Assembly (NCBI GenBank): GCA_963575745.1
Contig: CAUYUJ010001447.1
Location: forward strand, 511,180 to 561,179
Direction: 5' to 3'
Length of the DNA stretch: 50,000 bases
Origin: Prorocentrum cordatum
Taxonomy: Eukaryota; Sar; Dinophyceae; Prorocentrales; Prorocentraceae
The position numbers and the translations under genes were made by a program. How positions within the stretch are numbered: the stretch's first letter is position 1; every line of letters starts with the position of its first letter. The notes beneath the pieces are model-generated. The model searched no databases, was not told the origin of the DNA, and was given only the letters and a program-made list of their open reading frames with translations. Shown here piece after piece: positions 1-10,129 of the stretch.

Positions 1-150
1 TCCGCCTCCGCCTCGCCTCCGCCTCCCTCCTCCCTTCCTCCTCCTCTCCTCCTCCTCCTCCTCCTCCTCGCCTCCTCCTCCTCCTCCTCCTCCTCCTCCT
101 CCTCCTCCCTCCTCCTCCTCCTCCTCCTCCTCCTCCTCCTCCTCCTCTCT
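1..150. repeat. (CCT)n microsatellite, GGA on the minus strand
   Basis: Almost pure CCT triplets run to base 150. On the minus strand this is (AGG)n and begins about 8 bases after the GT donor of the kinase exon at 158-384, so it is probably the start of the next intron, which runs off the window. Confidence 0.9.
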
Positions 151-157
151 CTCCTAC

Positions 158-384
158 CTGTGGCAGTGGTGGTGGAAAATGGGCCCATCGTCCTCAGGAG
201 CTGGTACAGCTCGCCCTTGGCGCAGTACTCCAGCAGCAGGTACACGGTGTCGTCGTCTTCGAAGTGCTTGTAGAGCCGCAGGATGTTCTCGTGCTTCAGG
301 TTTCGCTGCACCTGGATCTCCCTCTCGACCTGGTCGATGAGATCGCTCTCGATGACCTCCACCTTCTGCATTGTCCGCTGGCCC
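158..384 (-). CDS. Protein kinase exon (Aurora-like): helix C to hinge
   Basis: Internal exon of a serine/threonine protein kinase. The frame reads RGQRTMQKVEVIESDLIDQ, then a helix-C segment (QVEREIQVQR), beta-4 (HENILRLYKHFEDDD), and a beta-5/hinge segment (TVYLLLEYCAKGELYQLL). The helix-C glutamate lies in VEREIQ. The wording around hinge and NILRLY is closest to Aurora and apicomplexan Aurora-related kinases; other AGC/CAMK kinases are less likely. Acceptor: AAGAG|G at 385/384. Donor: CACAG|GTAGG at 158/157. Joining to the 45-bp exon at 3462-3506 keeps the frame and rebuilds the ALKIRGQR junction. The catalytic loop and C-lobe would lie beyond base 1. The last 35 bases resemble the arm of the inverted-repeat element at 10849-11057, so the exact 3' end of the exon is uncertain. 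A role in mitosis is inferred only from the family. Confidence 0.8.
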
Positions 385-1104
385 CTCTTGGGCCACCAAT
401 CGTGTGACATCTCGTTCCCTACTATAGCCACCCCCCTATACACTCGGCACAAGCATGGAACACGTGAAGAAATTACCCTGCGACGTACCCAACCCAATGG
501 TATCAAGTGGCAAGAGGAGTAGGGAAACGTTAGCAGGATCAATGACAGCGCATGCGCAGCGATGTGTAGTACAAGCTACATGTGATACGTAATGTTGCAC
601 GTCTTTCAGGACAGCAATCGATAAGACGAGGGATATGTCCCAAGGCTTGTTAACAATAGCGGGTGCTGGATCGAAGGACAGGAGATTGACGAACCTAATA
701 GGAAGGGGCAATGAGCCATCGCGGCAGCAGCAGCAGCGTGAATGCATAGGGTGACAGGAGGACTAGGGCGGCGCTGATACAAGAGGTTGGAGGAAGCAAG
801 AGACTGCTTCGTTGTTGCAGGAGCTCGAACAACGCATGCCTGCTGCCTGATCACAGGATCAAACATGCTTATATCGAGTGCAAGAAGCGAGCGAGACCTA
901 GCTCTCTCGCAAGCTTCTCTGCCACCTTCCTGCACGTTGCAGTTCGGGAACTGAACTTCTGCAGTTTTCTCCGCCAGGTCTGCTGGTGGGCCGCGGGCAA
1001 GAAAGTCAAGGCCGGGGTCGCGCACCATCAATAGGTTGTCTATCGTCGTCGCCCTGCACAGCATCACGTAGAGGTGCAGCCATAGAGCGGCCCCCCAGGG
1101 ACAG

Positions 1105-2035
1105 CGCTGCAGATCGCAACTGCCCAGGGATGGCGAGGTCTAATCTTAATCTGTGTGTTGCCTCACTCCGCTGGGCCTACCAGCAGCCCTCGAATGTAGC
1201 GACAGTTTCGCAGATCGCAGCCCCCCAAGGATGGCGAGGTCTAATCTGAATCTGGGTGGTGCCCCACCCCGCTGGACCCACCAGCAGCCCTCGAATGTGG
1301 CGACAGTGTCGCAGATCGCCGCCCCCAGGGATGGCGAGGTCTAGTCTGAATCTGCGTGGTGCCTCACTCCGCTGGACCCACCAGCAGCCCTCGAAGGTGG
1401 CGACAGTTTCGCAGATCGCAGCCCCCCAGAAAGGCGGGGGTTAATCTGAATCTGCGTGGTGCCTGACTCCGCTGCACGCACCAGCAGCCCTCGAAAGGTG
1501 TGACAGTTTCGCAGATCGCCCCCCTCCAGGGATGGCGAGGTCTAATCTGAATCTGCATGGTGCCTCACTCCGCTGGACCCACCAGCAGCCCTCGAAGGTG
1601 GCGACAGTTTCGCAGATCGCAGCCCCCCAGAAATGGCGGGGGTTAGTCTGAATCTGCGTAGGGCGTCACTCCGCTGGACCCGCCAGCAGCCCTCGAAGGT
1701 GGCGACAGTTCCACAGATCGCAGCCCCCCAGGGATGGCGAGGTCTAATCTGAATCCCCGTAGGGCCTCACTCCGCTGGGCACCCCAGCAGCCCTCGAAAG
1801 TGGCAACAGTTTCAAAGATCGCAGCCCCCCAGGAATGGCGAGGTCTAATCTGAGTCTCCGTAGGGCGTCACTCGGCTGAGCCCCCCCAGCAGCCTTCGAA
1901 AGTGGCGACAGTTTCAAAGATCGCAGCCCCCCCAGGGATGGCGAGGTCTAATCTGAATCCCCGTAGGGCGTCACTCCGCTGGGCCCCCCAGCAGCCCTCG
2001 AAAATGGCGACAACTTCACAGATCGCAGCCCCCCA
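1105..2035 (+). repeat. 101-bp tandem repeat array, about 9 copies
   Basis: The unit runs from GATCGCAGCCCCCCAGG through GGTCTAATCTGAATC and GCAGCCCTCGAA to GGCGACAGTTTCGCA. GATCGC anchors recur near 1213, 1314, 1413, 1514, 1615, 1714, 1818, 1919 and 2021, a steady spacing of about 101 bases. The array lies inside the 3.1-kb kinase intron. The open frames across it are by-products of the repeat. Confidence 0.95.
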
Positions 2036-2039
2036 GAGA

Positions 2040-3461
2040 TAACGTAAAAGGCAAGAGAAAAGAAGAGGAGGAGCGAAGAGAGGGGCGGGAAGGAAGGAAG
2101 GTGGAGACCACAGTGCTCTATTCAAAACGAGTACCCAACGCAGGAGGGTTGGGAACAAAAAACAATTGTAATCAGAACAAAGATGATAATGATGAGGATG
2201 ATGATACCACTGAGAAGAACAATAAACATAATGGCGCGGCGCTGTCTGGGTTTGGGGCGACACGGGTAGAATTGCGGGAGGTTTCACAATCCGCTCTAAC
2301 ACTCCAGGTATATTAAAACGCATTGGGTCCCTGCACTTTCTCAGCGTTTGCCCATGCTTGAGTTGTAAATCTGCAGGCGCAATCCATATGTACATATATA
2401 GATATATACAGTAGGACAGCAAGCATACGGACGGCGGGAATGGTTGAAAAACGTGCCTCGGCGGCGGCCGCGGCGACCCGCCATGTCCTGCCAGCGTGTA
2501 GCGTGTCGATCCGCTACGCGGGGCAGGAAGTCGGGAAAGGCTCGAAAGGCTGACGCGTAGGGGCTGGAAACTGTTCGGCACGTCGCGCGGCAGCGACACG
2601 CTCCTGACTGTATGAATGAGGGCGGAGGGAAAGGGGGGGGGGAGCTCGAGCTCACCAGAGAGAGGCGGCGGAGTCGGGGGGATGGACCCGAGCTCACTGG
2701 GTGGGGCGGGGTCCGAGCAGCACGTCTCCCTGACGACGCCTCCAAGAACACCTAAGAAGGCAACCAGAAAGTCCCAGGACGCCGCCAAGACAACGCGAGG
2801 GCCCCTTACGTCCGCAACATGCCGGCAAGCGTATCACATGCCGCTTGGCACTAGACCCCTGAGAGGCAGAAGCCATCAACACATGATTGTCGAGTGCGTA
2901 GTGTTGTGCATGCCGGACGTTCCGGCCTACTATGGACACAACATGGGCTCCATACGTCCTCGTGGGCGGGGCCCAGAAGCCCCAAAAAGACCCCATTCCA
3001 AAGATATCCGCAGGATGACCCCAAAACCCCGTGCTGGGCTCAGAGACGGCCCCGACACGGCTCCAACGCGGACCAATACCTTCCCAAGACGGCCCCGATG
3101 CTCCCCAATCGGTTTTAAGGCATTACGCAGCAGCCACATCACGCCAAAGGGAACGCCTGGGAGGCGACATCCATCCGAGGCCGCAATCCCTGGAGCATTT
3201 GCGGGCTGATGTCCCACCGTGGGGCGCGCTAGGACTCCAACCCCGCGGGCTCCATAAAGACAGACATCCGACGATGCGACGGTGTGGTGTTTTCAACCCG
3301 CGCCCCAAGAACTGCCGACCCCTTCCCCGGAGAAAGTGTTTCGTCTCGGATCCGTTCATGATGGCCCTGGGGACCGCCGAAATCTGGGAAGAACGCCAGG
3401 ACAGAAAACACCACATCGTCGGAGATCTGAGAGGGGACCGACGGATGTGACGCAAGCCCGC
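2040..3461. other. Intronic stretch without recognised genes
   Basis: Rest of the kinase intron. It contains a weakly tandem CCCCAAAA-rich stretch (about 2960-3120), a copy of the GCGTGTCGCGGCGG dispersed family (2455-2605) and a weak minus-strand copy of the ACGACTCAGGAC family (3315-3380). Frames of 200-300 aa on both strands have no recognisable domain and no shared codon pattern. Confidence 0.5.
2455..2605 (+). repeat. Dispersed GCGTGTCGCGGCGG family, copy 1
   Basis: It shares the order CGGCGGCGGCC, GGCGACxCGC, then AGCGTGTCG and GGGGCxGGxxGTCGGGAA with copies near 12870, 16045 (inverted) and 47195. This is the most diverged of the four. Confidence 0.5.
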
Positions 3462-3506
3462 CTGATCTTGAGGGCGTACACGTCATCCGTCCCCTTGCGG
3501 CGGATC
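3462..3506 (-). CDS. Protein kinase micro-exon carrying the ALK lysine
   Basis: A 45-bp exon reading IRRKGTDDVYALKI plus split codons at both ends. YALKI is the beta-3 strand with the ATP-binding lysine of protein kinases. The acceptor GGCAG|G at 3507/3506 follows a pyrimidine-rich stretch. The donor is ATCAG|GC, a GC donor, which is common in dinoflagellates. Splicing AG to the G at 384 creates an arginine codon and gives ALKIRGQRTMQKVEV, a natural kinase reading. It fills exactly the gap between the glycine-loop exon at 4731-4809 and the helix-C exon at 158-384. Without it the kinase N-lobe would lack its lysine, which supports both exon and order. Confidence 0.75.
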
Positions 3507-4247
3507 CTGCCGGCGGCGCGGAGGGAGCAGGGTGACGGGGGCCTCCTCAGAAGAGCCTCAGATCGATCCCCCAGGCGGTGGCTAGGGATTAATCCCCGCT
3601 CGGACCCTCGTCCAGCCCGACAAACATTCGCTCGAAACGTATTCCTGGACTCCTCCCCAGTCCCTCCTAGCTTGTTTTCCGAGCTGCGCATTGTCAATCA
3701 CCATCGAATCGGGCAAACGGAGCGAGTCGAGCATGCGTGGGCTGCATCGGCACGGAGTCGAGATCGAAGCGAAACGGCCGTGCCCGGATGCACAGCGCCA
3801 CGCAAGCATCGGGTCGCATCGAATCGTCGGTGTATCGGACTCAAATCGGATCGGGTCAAAATGAACTCTGGACTGGTGACCAGTCGTCTGTCTTCCCGGT
3901 CGCAACAGTGTTCTCCGGCGGTAATTCGGCACGATGAGGTCCCCCAAGAACGCGCACTCGGCCAGGCGCTGCTGCTGGAAAGCACCCCGAGGTAAGAAAG
4001 CCGCCGAGCAGCCATGAGAACACAGACCAAGACCTCAAACTTCCTCGAACCGCGAACCTCCCAGCCCGACCAAAATTCGCTCGATGTGTAGTCTGGGGAC
4101 CCCCCATGGGGCCCCTCGTCGCCCATTGCCGAGATGGCGCCCAGCCGTAGCCGCTATACGGCCCTTCGGGGAGGCCCTGGCAGAGAGCGCGCGCCTGTTT
4201 CCCAACCGATGGGAAAGGGACCCAGCGGCGCGGCAGCTGACCAGGGA

Positions 4248-4430
4248 AGTAGAGGAGGAGGAGGAGGAGGAGGAGGAGCAGGAGGAGGAGGAGAAGGAGG
4301 AGAACGAGGAGGAGGAGGAGGAAGAGGAGGAGGACGACGAGGAGAAGGACGAGGAGGAGGAGGAGGAGGAGGAAGAGGAAGAGAACGGAGGAGGAAGAGG
4401 AGGAGGAGGCGGAGGAGGAGGAGTCCGCCT
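4248..4430 (+). repeat. (GGA)n tract, left arm of a purine/pyrimidine inverted pair
   Basis: About 180 bases of GAGGAG with few interruptions. About 115 bases downstream the complementary (CCT)n tract at 4548-4732 begins, so the two could pair as a long hairpin. Both lie in the first kinase intron. The Glu-rich and Leu-rich frames here are repeat by-products. Confidence 0.9.
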
Positions 4431-4547
4431 GTATGCCGCATGTATGCAGGTTTTCGTTCCCCGAGAGGAGCAGCGAGGACGCCAAACGAGGAACACGAGA
4501 AACGTTCAGATCCTTGAGAGACGGACCCCGTGGAGGAGGTCCAGCTC

Positions 4548-4732
4548 CTGCTTTTCCTCCTCCGTCCTCTTCCTCCTCCTGCTTTTCCTCCTCCTCCTCC
4601 TCCTTCTCCTCCTCCTCTGCCTTCCCCTCCTGATCCTTCTCGTCGTCGTCGTCCTCCTCCTCCTCCTCCTCCTCCTGCTCCTCCTCCTCCTCCTCCTCCT
4701 CCTCCTCCTCCTCCTCCTCCTCCTCCTCCTCT
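4548..4732 (-). repeat. (CCT)n tract, GGA on the kinase sense strand
   Basis: On the minus strand AGG triplets begin immediately after the glycine-loop exon, matching the arrangement at the donor of the exon at 158-384. Confidence 0.9.
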
Positions 4733-4809
4733 GGCGCGCTCGCCAGTCCTGCGCACGACGCCGAAGGACCCCTTGCCCAGTTGGCGCCCGCCTTCTGCGT
4801 CGAGGACCT
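4731..4809 (-). CDS. Protein kinase exon with glycine-rich loop
   Basis: The minus-strand frame reads EVLDAEGGRQLGKGSFGVV then RRTGERA. LGKGSFGVV is a perfect glycine-rich ATP-binding loop (GxGxxGxV). The acceptor is CGCAG|AGG at 4810/4809 behind a C-rich stretch. The donor cannot be fixed: the exon runs into AGAGGAGG repeats and no GT or GC donor keeps the frame, so a GA-type donor or sliding within the repeat is likely. Frame and order are compatible with the micro-exon at 3462-3506 (RTGERAR-IRRKGTDD). Upstream N-terminal exons would lie above 4810, but none is recognisable. That this exon belongs to the same gene as the other two is inferred from strand, order and phase. Confidence 0.65.
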
Positions 4810-5234
4810 CTGCGGGGGGGGGGGGGCGAATGAAATATACACATACGATGACAATTCTTGCGATCAAACATGTTAGAATACATGGGCCCCAAACCGTGAT
4901 TTCTACGCGGTGCCATCCCTGTGGTGCGATCAATGTGGCGCAATCCAGGTGGCGCGATCCGTGCTGTGCCATCGATGTAGCGCAAAGCAACGGAAAGCAA
5001 TCATACTTCCAACATAATAGAATTTCCCGTTGTATGGCGTGACATTACAAATGTGGAACAATCTGAATCGGAAGACTTGGCTTCGCCGGTGACTCCCTCG
5101 GAATGTTTGAAATCAAATGATGTTGGCTGACGTTCGCTGTCAGGCAATATCAACCGAAACTTGATTTTATATAAACTTGAATTATAAGCACACACACATA
5201 TATATATATACACACAAAAAACAGGACATTGTTT
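4810..5234. other. No gene seen
   Basis: It starts with a G15 run, then has short GTGGCGCAAT/GTGGTGCGAT near-repeats (4910-4985), AT-rich sequence and an (AC/TA)n patch at 5192-5214. No coding signal is visible on either strand. Confidence 0.5.
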
Positions 5235-5990
5235 GATACCCTCTGAAATGCACGCCTGCCCAGATCATTGGATTCAAGGCTTCGGAAGGGGTCACACGTG
5301 AAACTTGGTTTTCGATTCTAGAAACTCCCAGTTGTCAAACAAAAGATCGCAATCCATAAAACAGGTTGGAGAAGAGATGCTGGTATAATTCCGGTGAGGC
5401 CAACCACGGAAAGAAACCTATTGAAATCCCCTCCAGCAAGGACTCTCATTGACAACCACTTCGAAGGGAACATTATTGGAGACCTCGGCACAAGGAGTCC
5501 GAGTGACATCCTCTATACACAGGTATTCGACTGATACCACCGACAACAGGAATCCCTATGAATTCCTCCACGAATGGAATACAATCGAACTCCTTCCTAA
5601 AAAAAAGAAAAATACTGAAATCCCGTGCGGCAGAACATCCACATGAGATCCTCTCCAAAAGGAACTCCTTGTGGCATCGTCTACAACATGGACGGTATTG
5701 AAATCGCCTGCAGAAGCTATCCCGTTGAAATACTCTACACAAGGACTTCGATTGAAACCACGGACAAAAGGAACCCGATCGACATCCGCAAACAAAGACT
5801 CCATTGAAACCCTCCGCAAAAAAAACAAATCCTACTGAAATCCTTTGCAAGCGGGGTCCTGTTGAAAATCCTTTTCTCTGAAAAAATGCAATGGAATCGC
5901 CGACAAAATGAATTCCCATTGAAACCCGCCACATAAAGGACTCGGCTGAACCCCTCTACAAAACGGCATCTGCTTCATCATACTCCAACA
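5235..5990 (+). repeat. Degenerate 'TTGAAATCC..ACAAAAGGA' segment, copy 1
   Basis: After a unique head (GCACGCCTGCC, then CACGTGAAACxTGG, then CATAAAACAG) come many diverged 30-36-bp units of the type ATTGAAATCC-TCTACAAAAGGA. The same head and body recur at 7690-8500 in the same orientation. The minus-strand frames with repeating FNxxxFVxGF are by-products. Confidence 0.8.
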
Positions 5991-6106
5991 GAATATTGGG
6001 GTTCCTTTTTTTGGGTAGACAAAAAATGCTTTGTATATAAGGGTGTCTGCTTTTGAAAATTATCCGGGCGAAGGGCCCAACCATAAGCAATTGTTCGTAA
6101 CGCGTT

Positions 6107-7385
6107 GTGGGTGTCGCTTTCGGTGGGGCTCCCTATGGGGCCATGAAACGCTGCCTTGGGCGGGGGGACCGCATGCAAACTGCGCCACTGGGGCGGGCTT
6201 TCGGTGGAGCTCCCTATGGGGCCATGAAACGCTGCCTTGGGCGGGGGAACCGCATGCAAACTGCGCCACTGGGGCGGGCTTTCGGTGGAGCTCCCTATGG
6301 GGCCACGAAACGCTGCCCTGGGTGGGGGACCGCATGCGAACTGCGTCACGGGGGCCTTCGGTGGAGCTCCCTATGGGGCCACGAAGCGCTGGACTGTGTG
6401 GGGGAACCGCATGCGAGAGCAGCCACTGGGGCTTTCGGTGGGGCCCCATATGGGGTCTCGAAACGCTGCCCAGGGTGGGGGAAACGCATGCGAGAGCAAC
6501 CGCTGGGGCCTTCGGTGGAGCTCCCTATAGGGCTACGAAACGCTGCCCAGGGTGGGGGAAACGCATGCGAGAGCAGCCACGGGGGCCTTCGGTGGGGTTC
6601 CTTATGGGGCCACGAAGCGCTGCCCAGGGCGGGGGAAACGCATGCGAGAGCAACCACTGGGGCCTTCGGTGGGGTGCCCTATGGGGCCACGAAGCGCTGC
6701 CCAGGGTGGGGGAAACGCATGCGAGAGCAGCCATTGAGATCTTTGGTGGTGCTCCCCATGGGGCCGCGATGCGCTGCCCAGGGTGGGGGAAACGCATGCG
6801 AGAGCAGCCACTGGGGCTTTCGGTGGAGCTCCCTATGGGGCTACGAAGCGCTGCCCAGGGCGGGGGAAACGCATGCGAGAGCAGCCACTGGGGCCTTCGG
6901 TGGAGCCCCCTATGGGAAGCGTTGCCCAGGGTGGGGGAAACGCATGCGAGAGCAACCACTGGGGCCTTCGGTGGAGCCCCCTATGGGGCCACGAAGCGCT
7001 GCCCAGGGCGGGGGAAACGCATGCGAGAGCAGACACTGGGGCCGTCGGTAGAGCTCCCTATGGGGCTACGAATCGCTGCCCAGAGTGGGGGAAACGCATG
7101 CGAGAGCAACCGCTGGGGCCTTCGGTGGAGCTCCCTATGGGGCTACGAAGCGCTGCCCAGGGCGGGGGAAACGAATGCGAGAGCAGCCACTGGGGCCTTC
7201 GGTGGAGCTCCCTATGGGGCCACGAAGCGCTGCCCAGGGCAGGGGACACGTACGCGAGAGCAGCCACTGGGGCCTTCGGTGGAGCTCCCTGTGGGGCCAC
7301 GAAACGCTGCCCAGGGTGGGGGAAACGCATGCGAGGGCAACCCCTGGGGCCTTCGGTGGGGCTCTCTATAGGGTCACGAAGCGTG
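6107..7385 (+). repeat. 77-bp tandem repeat array, about 16 copies
   Basis: The unit comprises CGCATGCGAGAGCAGCCACT, GGGGCCTTCGGTGGAGCTCC, CTATGGGGCCACGAAGCGCT and GCCCAGGGTGGGGGAAA. ATGCGAGAG anchors at 6411, 6488 and 6565 fix the 77-bp period; one copy near 6910 is shortened. The first three copies differ (CATGCAAACTGCGCC). The unit has no stop codon in most frames, so frames up to 446 aa arise by chance. Because 77 is not a multiple of 3, the frames interconvert from copy to copy, which argues against coding. Confidence 0.95.
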
Positions 7386-7689
7386 TGAGAGGTGTGCCGG
7401 GGGCAGAGGCAAGGAGGGGGAGGAGGGAGGAGGGGGGGAGGAGGAAGGAAGGAGAGGAGGCGCGGGGCGCTGTCTTTTCAAAGCGAGGACCCAACACCAC
7501 AGGATGGTTGGGGAAAAAAACTCAAAACAACAGTTTGATGAACCAGGTTTCGCCTGTGAGATCCAATGATTCCGGCTGGCGTGCGCTTTCGGTGAGCATC
7601 CAGCGATTGATGAAATGCTTCGGTATAAAAAAAAGCATTTGTCAAACATCAATGACAAACAAACGAAAAACACTGATTCGCTCCGCACG

Positions 7690-8500
7690 CGCTTAAAACG
7701 CATGCCTGCCGGAATCGTAGGCTTGCAAAAGTTCAATGGGAATAACACGCAAGTGAAACCTGGCCCTCGATTTAACAACTCTGTTAAGGAAGAACCATGA
7801 AAAAAGAAATTCGATAACATAAAACAGTGGGGCAACATATTATGGTAGAACTCCGATGCTGACCACAACACAAAGAAACGTATTGACATCCTCGACCAAC
7901 AGGAATCCGATTGAAACCCCCTACAACAGGAACTATAGTGAAGTCCTTGACCAAGAAATCAGTCTCGAATCCTCTACAGAAACAATTTTTCTGAAATCAT
8001 GGAGACATGGGGCCCGATTGAAATCCACTCGATCAAAGAATCCCACCGAAATCAAAAAGAACGTATTGACACCCCTTACAAAAATAATATGATTGAAACC
8101 CTGTGCAAACGCAATCCTTGTGAAATCGCGCGCAAAAGGGAGTTCTAGTACAATCCTACACAAAAGCAATCCTTTTTTGAAATCCTCTACAAAATACAGC
8201 GTTTACTGAAATCCCTTACACAATGAGTTCGGATGAATTTATTTTACATCAGGCACCCTGTTGAAATCGTGTACAAAGGGGACGTATTGAAATCCTTTTA
8301 CAAGAGGAGTCATATTAACATCCTCGACACAAGGGAACCGAATGGAAGCCTCCACAAAAAGGGCTATCATTGAATCCTCGTCTGAAGGACATCTATTGAA
8401 GCCCTTCACACACGGAGTTCTAATGAAACCCTCTATGGCAGGAGTTCTATGGAACCCCCTTGAAAACAAGGAATTCCATTGTGCTTCACCACGAAAGGTT
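7690..8500 (+). repeat. Degenerate 'TTGAAATCC..ACAAAAGGA' segment, copy 2
   Basis: Direct repeat of 5235-5990: the head (CGCATGCCTGCC, then GTGAAACCTGG, then CATAAAACAG) is followed by the same 30-36-bp degenerate units. The two copies bracket the 77-bp array like long direct repeats, but no retroelement coding lies between them. Confidence 0.8.
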
Positions 8501-8739
8501 TTATGCAAACATCCACTGCTATTCCACTGCAGGAAGATGTGCTCGATCCCCCACCACATCGCCCCCACCCCCCTACTCGTTCTCCTGAACCCCCTCCCGC
8601 TCCCTGACCGCTCTCCTGAAACCCCGACCCCCCTCCTCGCTCACCCTCACGCACACCCCTCTCCCCCGTATTGTTTCTTACACACAGAAACCCGGGAGTT
8701 AGGTGTTCGCTTGGTTGTTGCTTGCACCAATGCTGCTCC

Positions 8740-8930
8740 CGCTGAAGCGCTGGCCTCCTTTTCGGGCTTCCATTCGTTCCGAACCGTGCTCCCGCTGCAA
8801 CGTTGGCCTCATTTCCACGCTTCCGCCCGTTCCGACTCGTGCTCCCGCTGCAGCGCTGGCCTCATTTCCGCGCTTCCGCTCGTTCCGAATCGTGCTCACG
8901 CTGCAGCGCTGGCCTCATTATTTCCAGTGC
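8740..8930 (+). repeat. ~60-bp tandem repeat (GCTGGCCTC)
   Basis: About three copies of a unit with GCTCCCGCTGCAGCGCTGGC, then CTCATTTCCGCGCTTCCG and CTCGTTCCGAATCGT, at about 60-bp spacing. Confidence 0.85.
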
Positions 8931-9235
8931 CATGCCACGGCATGCAATGCGATGCTATGTGGTGTTCCGCTGTTGCCATGCCTTCAGCTGCAACGCTAGG
9001 ACATACAGTGATTGACTACGCAGTGCCACGCCATGCTATGTCATGTTCTGTGTTGTGCCGCTGTCCGGTGCCAATATTTGCGTTGTAATGCTTTGTGATG
9101 CAATTCTTCACTACGCAACGCCACGCCATGCGTTGAGATACAACGCTTTGACGTGCTCTTCTGCGCCCTGCCATGCTGTGTTCTACGATGCATCGCGCAC
9201 CTTCTCGGGATCATTGCCCTGCTCGTCATCCGACT
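8930..9235 (+). repeat. Degenerate CATGC/ATGCGATGC repeats
   Basis: Loose repetition of CCATGCCATGCTATG, TGTTCTGTG and ACGCAACGCCACGC blocks, with no coding signal. Probably a decayed tandem array. Confidence 0.6.
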
Positions 9236-9309
9236 GAGCAAATAGAGAGGAGATCTACGCCATAGTAAGGGATGGGAGGGAGGGGTAGGACGTCAGATAT
9301 GACGCGAGC

Positions 9310-9660
9310 GCACCTAGCTTGCCTCCCCTCCTCCTCTCTCTCCCTCCTGACCCCCTTCCCTCCTCCCAATTGGCACTGCCACATGGTCATACTCATACTC
9401 GTCCCCCTTCCCCCTCATTCCTCTCCCCCCCTTCGCCACCCGCCCCCTTGCTCCTCCTCCCGCCACCCTCCTCCTCCTCCGACGGACGTCGACGATGGCG
9501 ACGCCGACGACGCTGACGAACGCCCTGAGCTTCGACACCGTCCAGCGCCACCTCCAGACCACGACAGCGCCGACGACGCAAACGCCGACGACCTCCCTGA
9601 GCCTCGAACTCGTCTGGCGCCACCCGTAGCCGCTCGACGCCGACGAGCAAGACACTCGAT
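9310..9660. repeat. CT-rich then GACGCC-rich low-complexity DNA
   Basis: 9310-9485 is CCTCC-rich; 9485-9660 is GACGCCGACG-like and holds two copies of a CTCGxxCCxGGCGCCACC segment. On the minus strand these read LEVALDGVEAQG and RVAPDEFEAQG, resembling LEVTLDEFEAPG near 11090. They may be fragments of one dispersed sequence; no gene could be assembled. Confidence 0.5.
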
Positions 9661-9787
9661 GATGTGCTTGCTTCAGTCCGCGGTTCCAGTGAGGTCCCGC
9701 CCCCTTTCCTGGGGAAGAGATGCCGTGTCGGCTCCATGTTTTGCCAGGGCCCGAAAACCAGCCCGCAGGGAACGCGACCGCGGAAGT

Positions 9788-10020
9788 TTGGGTGACCCAG
9801 AAGGGGGGCCAGCTGAAAGAGGGTGCTGCAATAGATTTGGGGCAATTGTATTGAACATGTACTGCGCCAGAGAATTGTTTTGGATTGTATTGCAACTATT
9901 GTGCTACCCGCGAAAGTGCAGCAATCGATTTGCGCCCCGGAATGTATTGCACGCCCCAAATCTAGAACCAGATCTTTTCAACCACCCACTTGAAGCTGGA
10001 CCCCCTTTTGGGTCAACCAG
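9788..10020. mobile_element. MITE-like element with ~60-bp inverted arms
   Basis: The left arm TTGGGTGACCCAGAAGGGGG, then CCAGCT, then TAGATTTGGGGC matches the right arm inverted (TTGACCCAAAAGGGGG, CCAGCT, TAGATTTGGGGC), with a ~110-bp AT-richer centre. No convincing target duplication is visible. Class unknown. Confidence 0.7.
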
Positions 10021-10129
10021 AACAGCGCGCCGCGATTCGAACAGCACCACGGCGTCGGAACTCACAGGGCCCGCGCCGACGCCGCAAGCGGCCGCCCCCT
10101 CCGAGCCCGTCGACGCCGACAACCCCCCG

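Noticed and set aside
3856-4990. Glu-rich, Leu-rich and Ser-rich proteins
   Set aside because: Translations of (GGA)n/(CCT)n in six frames; only the embedded kinase exon at 4731-4809 is credible.
6031-7388. Long W/G/R-rich protein-coding gene(s)
   Set aside because: Frames are open on both strands because the 77-bp unit lacks stops; the period is not a multiple of three.
5235-8500. LTR retrotransposon with the two direct segments as LTRs
   Set aside because: Nothing but the 77-bp array lies between them, with no primer site, TG..CA ends or gag/pol sequence.
8500-9250. 248-aa plus-strand protein
   Set aside because: Runs through unrelated tandem repeats and a low-complexity CCCC stretch; no domain.
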